Part shown: piece by piece, positions 6,703-13,202 of the stretch | How positions within the stretch are numbered: position 1 is the stretch's first letter | Layout: the number at the start of each line of letters is the position of its first letter | NCBI GenBank assembly: GCA_002352375.1 | Contig: DEIH01000170.1 | Span: forward strand, 5,155 to 20,664 | Direction of reading: 5' to 3' | Source of the DNA: Spirochaeta sp. UBA2779 | GTDB lineage: Bacteria > Spirochaetota > Spirochaetia > DSM-2461 | Length of the DNA: 15,510 nucleotides | Position numbers and translations under genes: made by a program | The notes under the pieces: model-generated | What the model was told of the DNA's origin: nothing | What the model saw: only the letters and a program-made list of their open reading frames with translations | Databases searched by the model: none

Positions 6703-8652
6703 ATGACAGAAATCAAAACTAATCCAATGGTAGTCAAGCTTCTTGGACATGCGCTGGAAAGCAAATCCATCAGCTTTGATGAAATTAGTGATTGGCTTCC
6801 CGAGGAACTGGTTAAATCCGAAGCAATGAATGATGTAATTGCGTTACTTCAATCCTCTGGTGTAGAAATAATAGATGATATTAAAACAGCTTCCATACAT
6901 AAAACTTCGGAGGAAGCTGGTGAAGAGGACGATCTTGCTGATGATACAGCTGAAGGACCTGAAGATGAAGCTGATGTTTTACTTGAAGATGACGAACTTG
7001 ATTCTGAAATAGGTGTCGGTTCGGGAATCCCGAAAACAGATGCAGAGGGTGAATCAACTCCAGACAGTATTACCGAAGAGATAGCTGTAGAGGTAACAGA
7101 TGCAGAGGAAAAGAAACCTTTAGCTGTTGCAGCTCCTGTTACACGGCAGCGCAAGTTGGTTTTCAACGATAAAGACTCATCTGTTGACGATCCGATCAGG
7201 CTCTATCTCAGGGAAATTGGAAAAGAGAATCTTCTTACGGCCGAACAGGAAGTAACTTTATCCAAGCAGATGGAAGATGGTGAGAATATCATAAAGAAGG
7301 TGTTGAAAACTTCCGGCATGATTATCCCGGAGTTTCACAGTCTTGCACAGAAAGCATTCAGCAAATCAGATCCAAGGGAACTCAACTACTCCAAGAAGGA
7401 AGTTTCTGAGTTTCTGGCCGAGCGTAGACGTATAAACCAATTCTATCGAGAGTCAATTAAGAGTTTAACATCACCATTAAAGCAGTATATGGATTTAAAA
7501 CACCGTATTGCCTCTACAGATGGAGATGTACTTACTGATAAGAAACTGGTAACAAAAAGAAAAACCCTTCTCAAGAATATTTCTGTTGTGGATATTCATC
7601 AGGAAGAAATTGTAAAATTTTCTGATCGTTATGCAGCGGCTGTAAAAAAAATAAAGCAATACCAGAAGAAACAATACCGAATTGAACGGACTCTGGGCGT
7701 ACGGTCTATGCGGGAGATAAGAACTTTGGGCCGGGGTCTTGCAAAAGCCGGTGAACGGGAAGAAGTCGAATCCAGACTGGGGCTGAGCTCAGATGAGATT
7801 AAAGAACTGATCAGGCAGGTTCAGGTTACCGAAAAGAAACTTCGTGAAATGGAAATTGATTTTGAAGCCTCAGTAGATGACATACTGGATATGGCAGATG
7901 AAATCATCCACGGTCGGGTTATGATGAAAACGGCCAAAGACCGGTTGATTAAAGCAAACCTCCGGCTTGTGGTCAGCATCGCCAAGAAGTATACCAACCG
8001 GGGTTTGCATTTTTTCGATCTTGTTCAAGAAGGTAATATCGGCCTGATAAAAGCTGTTGAAAAGTTTGAATACAGAAAGGGATATAAATTTTCAACCTAT
8101 GCAACCTGGTGGATACGCCAGGCAATCACGAGGTCAATTTCAGATCAGGCAAGAACCATACGAGTTCCTGTCCACATGATTGAACAGATAAATAAGGTTG
8201 TAAGGGAGTCCCGGCAGCTGATGCAGATGAAGGGACGTGAACCATCTGATGAAGAGGTTGCAGAGCGACTCGGCTGGACAGTAGCCAGAGTAAAGTCAGT
8301 TAAGAACGTTGCTAGAGAACCAATAAGCCTTGAAACTCCAATAGGAGAAGAGGAAGATTCGCTCCTGGGTGACTTTATCGAAGATAAGGATGTGGAGAAT
8401 CCGGCTACTCAAACAGCATTCCGCATCCTTCAGTCACAGCTTCAGGAAGTTCTTGAAACCTTGCCGCCGAGGGAACAGGAAGTTTTGAAAATGCGTTTCG
8501 GCCTGGAAGACGGTTATTCACTCACTCTCGAAGAAGTTGGGTTATATTTCAATGTTACAAGAGAAAGAATCCGACAGATAGAAGCGAAAGCATTACGACG
8601 TCTTAGGCATCCAAAGAGAAGCCGAAGGCTTAAAGATTATCTGGAAAATTAA
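6703..8652 (+). CDS. rpoD: Housekeeping RNA polymerase sigma factor RpoD (sigma-70)
   Basis: Directs core RNA polymerase to most promoters. I chose ATG 6703 (649 residues) because AAGGTGAGG precedes it; a GTG two codons earlier (6697) is possible but has no ribosome-binding site. Region 1.1 covers about residues 1-60. A very acidic linker (68-140, mainly Asp and Glu) follows, then region 1.2 at DPIRLYLREIG (163-173). A non-conserved region of roughly 200 residues comes next. Region 2 begins at KANLRLVVSIAKKY with the -10 element TYATWWIRQAITRSI (465-479). Region 3 starts at RTIRVPVHM. Region 4 includes LPPREQEVLKMRFG and the VTRERIRQIEAKALRRLRHP helix-turn-helix (618-637). Both a long non-conserved region and region 1.1 indicate a group 1 sigma. 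It follows dnaG directly and is 18 bases from the zinc-ribbon gene. Confidence 0.97.
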   Translation: MTEIKTNPMVVKLLGHALESKSISFDEISDWLPEELVKSEAMNDVIALLQSSGVEIIDDIKTASIHKTSEEAGEEDDLADDTAEGPEDEADVLLEDDELDSEIGVGSGIPKTDAEGESTPDSITEEIAVEVTDAEEKKPLAVAAPVTRQRKLVFNDKDSSVDDPIRLYLREIGKENLLTAEQEVTLSKQMEDGENIIKKVLKTSGMIIPEFHSLAQKAFSKSDPRELNYSKKEVSEFLAERRRINQFYRESIKSLTSPLKQYMDLKHRIASTDGDVLTDKKLVTKRKTLLKNISVVDIHQEEIVKFSDRYAAAVKKIKQYQKKQYRIERTLGVRSMREIRTLGRGLAKAGEREEVESRLGLSSDEIKELIRQVQVTEKKLREMEIDFEASVDDILDMADEIIHGRVMMKTAKDRLIKANLRLVVSIAKKYTNRGLHFFDLVQEGNIGLIKAVEKFEYRKGYKFSTYATWWIRQAITRSISDQARTIRVPVHMIEQINKVVRESRQLMQMKGREPSDEEVAERLGWTVARVKSVKNVAREPISLETPIGEEEDSLLGDFIEDKDVENPATQTAFRILQSQLQEVLETLPPREQEVLKMRFGLEDGYSLTLEEVGLYFNVTRERIRQIEAKALRRLRHPKRSRRLKDYLEN

Positions 8653-8670
8653 GGGGTAAGGGAAGACATC

Positions 8671-9465
8671 ATGGAAAATACATTCGAAACATTACGGGAA
8701 TTGCAGGACATTTTATCTAAAAAATACGCTATAGAGCGTGATATTCTGGAAATTCCCAAGGCTCTGGAAACAAAGCAGGAAATTCTGAACCGGCTGAAAA
8801 AAACTTATGTTGAAAAAAATCAGGATTTTGAATCCACCAAAGAAGAGATCCGGCATCTTAATTTTGAAATGACCGAAGCGGAACGTTTACGTGAAGAGTC
8901 TGAAAAAAAGATGGATGTAATTACCACCCAGAGAGAGTATGAAGCTCTGGATAAGGAAATACGTGATGCGGGTGAGAAAGAACAGCGTTTTCGTCGGGAA
9001 ATCCAGAAGTGTGAACGCGACCTTGAAGAGATGAAATCTTCACTGGAACGCGAAGAGCAAATGATTAAGATGCAGCAGGACGAACTGACAGCTGAAAATA
9101 ATAAAATCAAAGCTGAAACCAGTGATAAAGAAGCTCTGCTTGCTCAACTTCAGAAAAAAGAGAGTAAAATAACACCGGATATGGATGATGGAATTCTCTT
9201 TAAATTTCAACGAATCATCCGAAATAAGTCCGGTGTTGGTATTGTGCCGGTGAAGTCGAACATCTGCAGCGGCTGCCATATGGTACTTCCAGCTCAGTTT
9301 GTTAATGATATACGCGGTGGTAAGGAAATCCAGTTCTGCCCATACTGCAGCCGTATTCTTTTCTGGGAAGCCGGTGGTGAGCCGGTTTCAGAAGCCTATG
9401 AGTTTGACCATGAAGATGTCGGTGGACTTGCAGATCTGGTCGGTGGAGAATCCGACTTCGATTGA
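8671..9465 (+). CDS. Coiled-coil C4 zinc-ribbon protein (DUF164/zf-RING_7 family)
   Basis: The 264-residue cytoplasmic protein is a long, highly charged alpha-helical coiled coil (about residues 5-165) followed by a zinc ribbon with Cys199-x2-Cys202 and Cys223-x2-Cys226, then an acidic tail ending VGGESDFD. This layout is that of PF02591 proteins such as H. pylori HP0958 (FlgZ), which protects sigma-54 and acts in flagellar expression, and chlamydial CT398, which also binds sigma-54. By analogy it may be a sigma-factor or secretion-associated adaptor, and its place next to rpoD is suggestive; the partner is not shown by sequence. AAGGGA at 8658-8663 gives a good ribosome-binding site 7 bases from the ATG. 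The stop codon overlaps the likely -10 box of rnpB. Confidence 0.8.
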   Translation: MENTFETLRELQDILSKKYAIERDILEIPKALETKQEILNRLKKTYVEKNQDFESTKEEIRHLNFEMTEAERLREESEKKMDVITTQREYEALDKEIRDAGEKEQRFRREIQKCERDLEEMKSSLEREEQMIKMQQDELTAENNKIKAETSDKEALLAQLQKKESKITPDMDDGILFKFQRIIRNKSGVGIVPVKSNICSGCHMVLPAQFVNDIRGGKEIQFCPYCSRILFWEAGGEPVSEAYEFDHEDVGGLADLVGGESDFD

Positions 9466-9469
9466 TAAT
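9464..9469 (+). promoter_or_regulatory. Probable -10 box of the rnpB promoter
   Basis: GATAAT (5 of 6 to consensus) sits on the stop codon of the zinc-ribbon gene, 5 bases before the first base of the RNase P RNA helix P1, which is the right distance for a start at the mature 5' end. No convincing -35 hexamer is found 16-18 bases upstream, so this may need an activator or may be secondary to readthrough from upstream. Confidence 0.45.
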
Positions 9470-9474
9470 TTTTT

Positions 9475-9822
9475 AAGACGGGCCGGGTTGCCGCTGGTTT
9501 AAACCAGAGGAAAGTCCGGGCTCCGCAGGGGATGATGCCGGGTAACTCCCGGGCGCTATTTCGGTTTGTACCGAGACAGTGACAGCCAGTGCCGCAGAAA
9601 ATATACCGCCATTTAAATATGGTAAGGGTGAAATGGTGAGGTAAGAGCTCACCGGGCCGACCGGTAACGGCGGTTGCAAGGTAAACCTCATCAGGAGCAA
9701 GGTTAAGCAGCGGATAGGTTCCCCGCCTGTTATCCGCGGGTAAATCGCTGATGATTTTTCCGGTAACGGGAAAACCAGATAGATGGTAACCGTAAACAGA
9801 ACTCGGCTTACAGGCCCGTCTT
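9475..9822 (+). ncRNA. rnpB: RNase P RNA (class A)
   Basis: This is the catalytic RNA that matures tRNA 5' ends. Its ends pair as helix P1 (9475-9484 with 9813-9822, 10 bp). P2 pairs GGTTGCC (9486-9492) with GGTAACC (9785-9791). P3 is a short hairpin on the 14-base palindrome at 9494-9507. The universally conserved GAGGAAAGTCCGGGCTCC follows at 9507-9524, then GCCGGGTAACTCCCGGGCG and, at the 3' side, the ACAGAA-CGGCTTA conserved region (from 9796). At 348 bases with the class A arrangement it appears complete. It begins 9 bases after the zinc-ribbon gene and ends 11 bases before the TPR gene start. It is relevant to the two tRNA genes nearby, which need it for processing. Confidence 0.96.
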
Positions 9823-9828
9823 TTTTTT
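9813..9828 (+). terminator. Possible terminator at the rnpB 3' end
   Basis: The 3' strand of P1 (GGCCCGTCTT) runs into eight consecutive T residues (9821-9828). The only strong hairpin partner is the far 5' end of the RNA, about 330 bases back, since I see only a 3-bp local stem. It may therefore terminate inefficiently and let transcription continue into the TPR and mre genes. Confidence 0.4.
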
Positions 9829-9833
9829 ATTTT

Positions 9834-10781
9834 ATGGCAAGACACGCTTTTAAATACACATCCCGAAACTCACATAACCGAAAGCCGCGGGTAACAGCTC
9901 TTTTTCTTACTTTGGCACTTTTAACAGCCTTTGCAATTTATATTGCTTTAGAGCATGGCTCAAACCTCTTCAGAGAACGAACAAAAGTTGTGCAAAGAAC
10001 AGTTTCCATATCAGATCTTTGGGAGGAAGGACGATATGGGGAGGTGAGCTCTATCGCCGAAGAAATACTACTCGAACACCCTATGGACAGAGACGCTCTT
10101 CTGTTTGCCGGTTATTCCAAATTCTATCTGGCGATATCCCGATTGTCAGCAGAGGAAAGAAATACAGACATAGATGATGCCATTAAGTATATGCGACTGC
10201 TCTTGGCCAGGGGCGGTACTCCGCACCCGGAGAGAGTTACCTATCTTCTTGGTAAAGCATACCTGTTAAAGGGAACCTACTGGGCCGATCAGGCAATTTA
10301 TTATCTTAAAGCTTCCCTTGATTCAGGATACCTTGCCGAAGACAGCTATGAGTTTATGGGCAGAGCCTACTCACAGCTGGAAGAACCTGAAAAGGCTCTC
10401 ATCTGGTTTCAAAAAGCTGCTGATTCACATCCTACCGATCGCCTTCTTCTAACCCTTGGGGAAGAAGCCTTTAAACTGGGGCATTACGATGAAGCAGCGG
10501 ATTACTATCGACAGTCTATAAAATCAACTCGAGATGAAAGTCTGAAAAAAAGAGGACTATCACAACTGGGTCAACTCTACTATGATGTTGGAAATTACTC
10601 GATGGCGAGAGGGGTTTTGGAAAGTCTTGTGAGTATGGAACCTGATAATCAAAATTACCAGTTTCTACTTGGTGAAACTTACCACGAACTGGGTTATGAA
10701 AAGGAAGCCAGAAGCGCCTGGCATGCCGTTACCAGAATTAACCCCAGGCACGTTGGAGCCCTCCATCGTTTGTATGATTAA
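9834..10781 (+). CDS. Membrane-anchored TPR-repeat protein
   Basis: The 315-residue protein has a basic cytoplasmic N terminus (residues 1-19), one hydrophobic segment (about 20-39) that is an anchor or uncleaved signal, then a helical domain of about five TPR-like units. The clearest are YLLGKAYLLKGTYWADQAIYY (137-157), YEFMGRAYSQLEEPEKALIWFQKA (172-195), LLTLGEEAFKLGHYDEAADYYRQS (205-228), LGQLYYDVGNYSMARGVLESL (245-265) and FLLGETYHELGYEKEARSAW (277-296). It is probably a scaffold on the outer face of the membrane, and the link to mreB suggests a role in envelope assembly; that is inference. ATG 9834 has only T-rich sequence before it and no Shine-Dalgarno. An earlier ATG (9783) would put 17 codons inside rnpB and is less likely. 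It ends 20 bases before mreB, and its last codons can pair with the mreB ribosome-binding site. Confidence 0.78.
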   Translation: MARHAFKYTSRNSHNRKPRVTALFLTLALLTAFAIYIALEHGSNLFRERTKVVQRTVSISDLWEEGRYGEVSSIAEEILLEHPMDRDALLFAGYSKFYLAISRLSAEERNTDIDDAIKYMRLLLARGGTPHPERVTYLLGKAYLLKGTYWADQAIYYLKASLDSGYLAEDSYEFMGRAYSQLEEPEKALIWFQKAADSHPTDRLLLTLGEEAFKLGHYDEAADYYRQSIKSTRDESLKKRGLSQLGQLYYDVGNYSMARGVLESLVSMEPDNQNYQFLLGETYHELGYEKEARSAWHAVTRINPRHVGALHRLYD

Positions 10782-10797
10782 TTGGATTTGATGGAGG
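10760..10797 (+). promoter_or_regulatory. Possible stem masking the mreB Shine-Dalgarno
   Basis: CCTCCATC (10760-10767, in the last codons of the TPR gene) is the exact reverse complement of GATGGAGG (10790-10797), which contains the mreB ribosome-binding site GGAGG (10793-10797). The 8-bp stem would enclose a 22-base loop. A ribosome completing the TPR gene would open it, giving translational coupling. This is inferred from pairing only. Confidence 0.4.
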
Positions 10798-10801
10798 CAA
10801 T

Positions 10802-11848
10802 ATGAGCGGCCGAAAGAAACTCTTCGGTGGCCTGACGGCAGATATTGGTATCGACCTCGGGACATGCAATACGTTAATTTATGTCAGAGGCCGCGGTGTG
10901 GTGAGTAGTGAACCCTCAGTTGTGGCTGTTGAACGCGGAACGAAACGTGTTGTTGCCGTAGGGCAGGATGCAAAGAGAATGCTATGGAAAACTCCAGGAG
11001 ACATAATTGCAATTCGTCCCCTTCGGGATGGAGTTATTGCCGACCTGGAAACCACCGAAAAAATGATAAGGTACTTCATCAGCAAAGTTCTCAGCAGACG
11101 CTGGATTATTAAACCCCGAATGGTAATGGGAGTTCCTTCATGTATTACAGAAGTAGAGCGCCGGGCCGTTGAAGAGGCAGCCTATAAAGCCGGTGCCCGG
11201 GAAGTCAAAATAATTGAAGAATCACTTGCAGCTGCCATCGGAGCTAACATTCCTATATTTGAACCTGCCGGCCATATGGTTGTTGATATCGGCGGAGGAA
11301 CAACTGAGATCTCTGTAATTTCACTAGGAGGCATGGTAGTTACCAACGCCATTCGCCTTGGTGGAGATGCTTTCGATCTGGCAATAATCAAACACGTACG
11401 TACGGTTCATAATTTGATAATTGGTGAACACACCTCTGAACAGTTAAAGATGAAAATCGGGAATGCTTCCCCTGAAAAAACTATTGAAAAAATGGAAATT
11501 AAGGGTACAGATGCTATAACTGGTCTTCCCCGGCGTCTTGAAATTGATTCAGTTGAGGTTCGGGAAGCGCTTCAGGAACCAATTAATGCGGTTGTAGATG
11601 AAGTTAAACGTACCCTCGGTCAAACACCCCCAGAACTGGCAGCTGATATTGTAGAGAGAGGTATTGTTATGACAGGGGGTGGCTCAATGCTGAAAGGACT
11701 GCCAAAACTCCTCTCGAAAGAGACTGGAGTTCCAGTAATCCTTGCTGAAGATCCCTTGTTATGCGTTGCCATAGGTGCTGGTCAATATTATGATTATGCC
11801 AAGGGCCATAAAGATAACAGGGCCCTTTATGATGCTTTAAGCGGTTAA
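10802..11848 (+). CDS. mreB: Rod-shape actin homologue MreB
   Basis: Forms membrane-bound filaments that guide lateral cell-wall synthesis by the elongasome. The 348-residue product is full length with actin-fold nucleotide motifs: phosphate 1 IGIDLGTCNT (15-24; most homologues have DLGTANT), EESLAAAIGA (139-148), phosphate 2 VDIGGGTTEISV (161-172) and the adenosine motif TGGGSMLKGL (291-300). ATG 10802 has GGAGG 4 bases upstream. It is separated by 20 bases from the TPR gene and 8 bases from mreC. Strong conservation along the whole length makes the call secure. Confidence 0.97.
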   Translation: MSGRKKLFGGLTADIGIDLGTCNTLIYVRGRGVVSSEPSVVAVERGTKRVVAVGQDAKRMLWKTPGDIIAIRPLRDGVIADLETTEKMIRYFISKVLSRRWIIKPRMVMGVPSCITEVERRAVEEAAYKAGAREVKIIEESLAAAIGANIPIFEPAGHMVVDIGGGTTEISVISLGGMVVTNAIRLGGDAFDLAIIKHVRTVHNLIIGEHTSEQLKMKIGNASPEKTIEKMEIKGTDAITGLPRRLEIDSVEVREALQEPINAVVDEVKRTLGQTPPELAADIVERGIVMTGGGSMLKGLPKLLSKETGVPVILAEDPLLCVAIGAGQYYDYAKGHKDNRALYDALSG

Positions 11849-11856
11849 CCAGTTCT

Positions 11857-12696
11857 ATGCGGGAGCGTAGTGATGGTGGTGCCCGCCCCGAAGCGGTACT
11901 GGCCATCCTCCTTATTGTTTCAATCCTACTCATTATTTTTTCAGGGCCTCTTCACGGTAAGGCAGGAAAAGAGTGGGGCAGCAGGTTTGTCCTTGGTATC
12001 CAACAGGTTACCGGTTCCGCAACTGAGCGTATCAAAGATGGTTTCGGTTCTTTAAGACGACTACGGGAAATTCGTCTGCAATACGAATCTGCACTTGAAA
12101 AACTGGGCGATTATCAGGGATTAGAACGTGACCTCGTGGAGCTGAGACGGGAAAATATTCAGTTAAAGCGACAGCTCGAATATTCTGCTGGAATGAACTT
12201 TAACCATATCCCCGCTCGAATTATCGCTCGGGATCCGTCCAATTTATTCTCATCCATAACGATTGATAAAGGCAGTGCCGACGGATTGAGAGTGGGAGCA
12301 GTCGTTACTTCTTTTCAGGATGATTTTTTCGGTTTACTGGGAAAGGTTATAACAGTAGCCAGACACTCCGCTCAGATCCGACCCGTTGTGGATCCGGATC
12401 AATATGTTGCAGCCAGACTGCAGAAAAGCCGTTACGATGGTTTAGTGGAAGGGCGTGGAACCGAAGGCGGCGAACTTACAATGAGTTATGTCAGAAAATC
12501 AGCGGGACCGCTAATTACCGTTAACGACCTGGTGGTAACTTCCGGTATGCAGTCTCTCTACCCCCCGGGTATCGTTATTGGCCGAATTAAAGAAATAAGA
12601 GCTCGTGATTATTCAACCTCTCTGGAACTGATTCTTGAACCTATTATCGATGTGACAAGAGCAGAGTATGTTTTTATCATCGGGGGTGATGGATGA
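11857..12696 (+). CDS. mreC: Rod-shape-determining protein MreC
   Basis: A periplasmic scaffold that links MreB, MreD and the PBP2-RodA synthase. The 279-residue protein has a short basic cytoplasmic tail, one membrane helix (about residues 13-29), a coiled coil (about 70-110, LERDLVELRRENIQLKRQLEY) and a beta-rich MreC domain from ARIIARDPSN (120-129) through ITIDKGSADGL and LVVTSGMQSLYPPGI. No clear Shine-Dalgarno precedes ATG 11857, which is 8 bases after the mreB stop, so coupling is likely. Its stop overlaps the mreD start. Confidence 0.94.
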   Translation: MRERSDGGARPEAVLAILLIVSILLIIFSGPLHGKAGKEWGSRFVLGIQQVTGSATERIKDGFGSLRRLREIRLQYESALEKLGDYQGLERDLVELRRENIQLKRQLEYSAGMNFNHIPARIIARDPSNLFSSITIDKGSADGLRVGAVVTSFQDDFFGLLGKVITVARHSAQIRPVVDPDQYVAARLQKSRYDGLVEGRGTEGGELTMSYVRKSAGPLITVNDLVVTSGMQSLYPPGIVIGRIKEIRARDYSTSLELILEPIIDVTRAEYVFIIGGDG

Positions 12697-13202
12697 TGGG
12701 CCGTATTCTCATTACCGGTACCGCAGGTATCATCTTCGGGATTCTACAATCTGTATTTCTCTCTAACATTATGCCATTAGGTATTGTTCCGGATATTGCG
12801 ATGATTATTCTTATTGCAGCTTCATGGAAGTACGGATCTCTCACTGGAGAGATTTCAGGGTTTATTATAGGGCTCAGTTTGGATGCCCTGGGACTGGCTC
12901 CTTTAGGATTCCATGCCTTTCTTTACACACTGATAGGTTATCTGTTTGGAAGAATGCATAATTCCATCTCACCCGGACCAATATTCCTTCCCGTACTGGC
13001 CGCTGGTATTGCAACTCTTATTAAATACGGTGGAGCTTTTCTTGTATCATTGATATTTGGCTTGAATTCTGGTGCCATTCGATATTTTTCATTGAAAACA
13101 GTTTGGGAATTGGGTGGAAATTTGTTATTAGCCCCTCTTGTTTTTCTTTTAGTTACCTACATGGCAATGATATTTGAAGGAAAAAGAGGCGGATTTAATT
13201 GA
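12693..13202 (+). CDS. mreD: Rod-shape-determining membrane protein MreD
   Basis: This 169-residue polytopic inner-membrane partner of MreC has about five hydrophobic segments (roughly 5-25, 33-50, 55-75, 95-118 and 134-160). Typical features are VPDIAMIILIAASWKYG (31-47) and FIIGLSLDALGLAPLGFHAF (57-76), the MreD pattern of a conserved Asp and Gly-rich turn before the next helix. ATG 12693 overlaps the mreC stop as ATGA. A second ATG at 12696 is also usable, and GGGGG (12682-12686) could serve either. Low primary-sequence conservation is normal for this family; position between mreC and pbp2 supports the call. Confidence 0.92.
   Translation: MMGRILITGTAGIIFGILQSVFLSNIMPLGIVPDIAMIILIAASWKYGSLTGEISGFIIGLSLDALGLAPLGFHAFLYTLIGYLFGRMHNSISPGPIFLPVLAAGIATLIKYGGAFLVSLIFGLNSGAIRYFSLKTVWELGGNLLLAPLVFLLVTYMAMIFEGKRGGFN

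Noticed and set aside
6849..7166. Minus-strand Ser-rich 105-codon frame
   Set aside because: It is the complement of the Asp/Glu-rich RpoD linker, whose GAT/GAA codons read as Ser-rich on the other strand.
9494..9507. 14-base perfect palindrome as a protein-binding operator
   Set aside because: It sits exactly at helix P3 of RNase P RNA, which explains the symmetry.
9783..9833. Upstream ATG for the TPR protein inside rnpB
   Set aside because: It would place coding sequence in conserved RNase P RNA helices, and the added residues do not improve the membrane anchor.
9396..9845. Minus-strand open frame of 149 codons
   Set aside because: It lies antisense to the RNase P RNA, shows no family features and has no ribosome-binding site.
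10753..10778. Possible mreB promoter with TTGGAG and TATGAT
   Set aside because: The spacer is only 14 bases and there is no proper extended -10, so the match is too poor to list.
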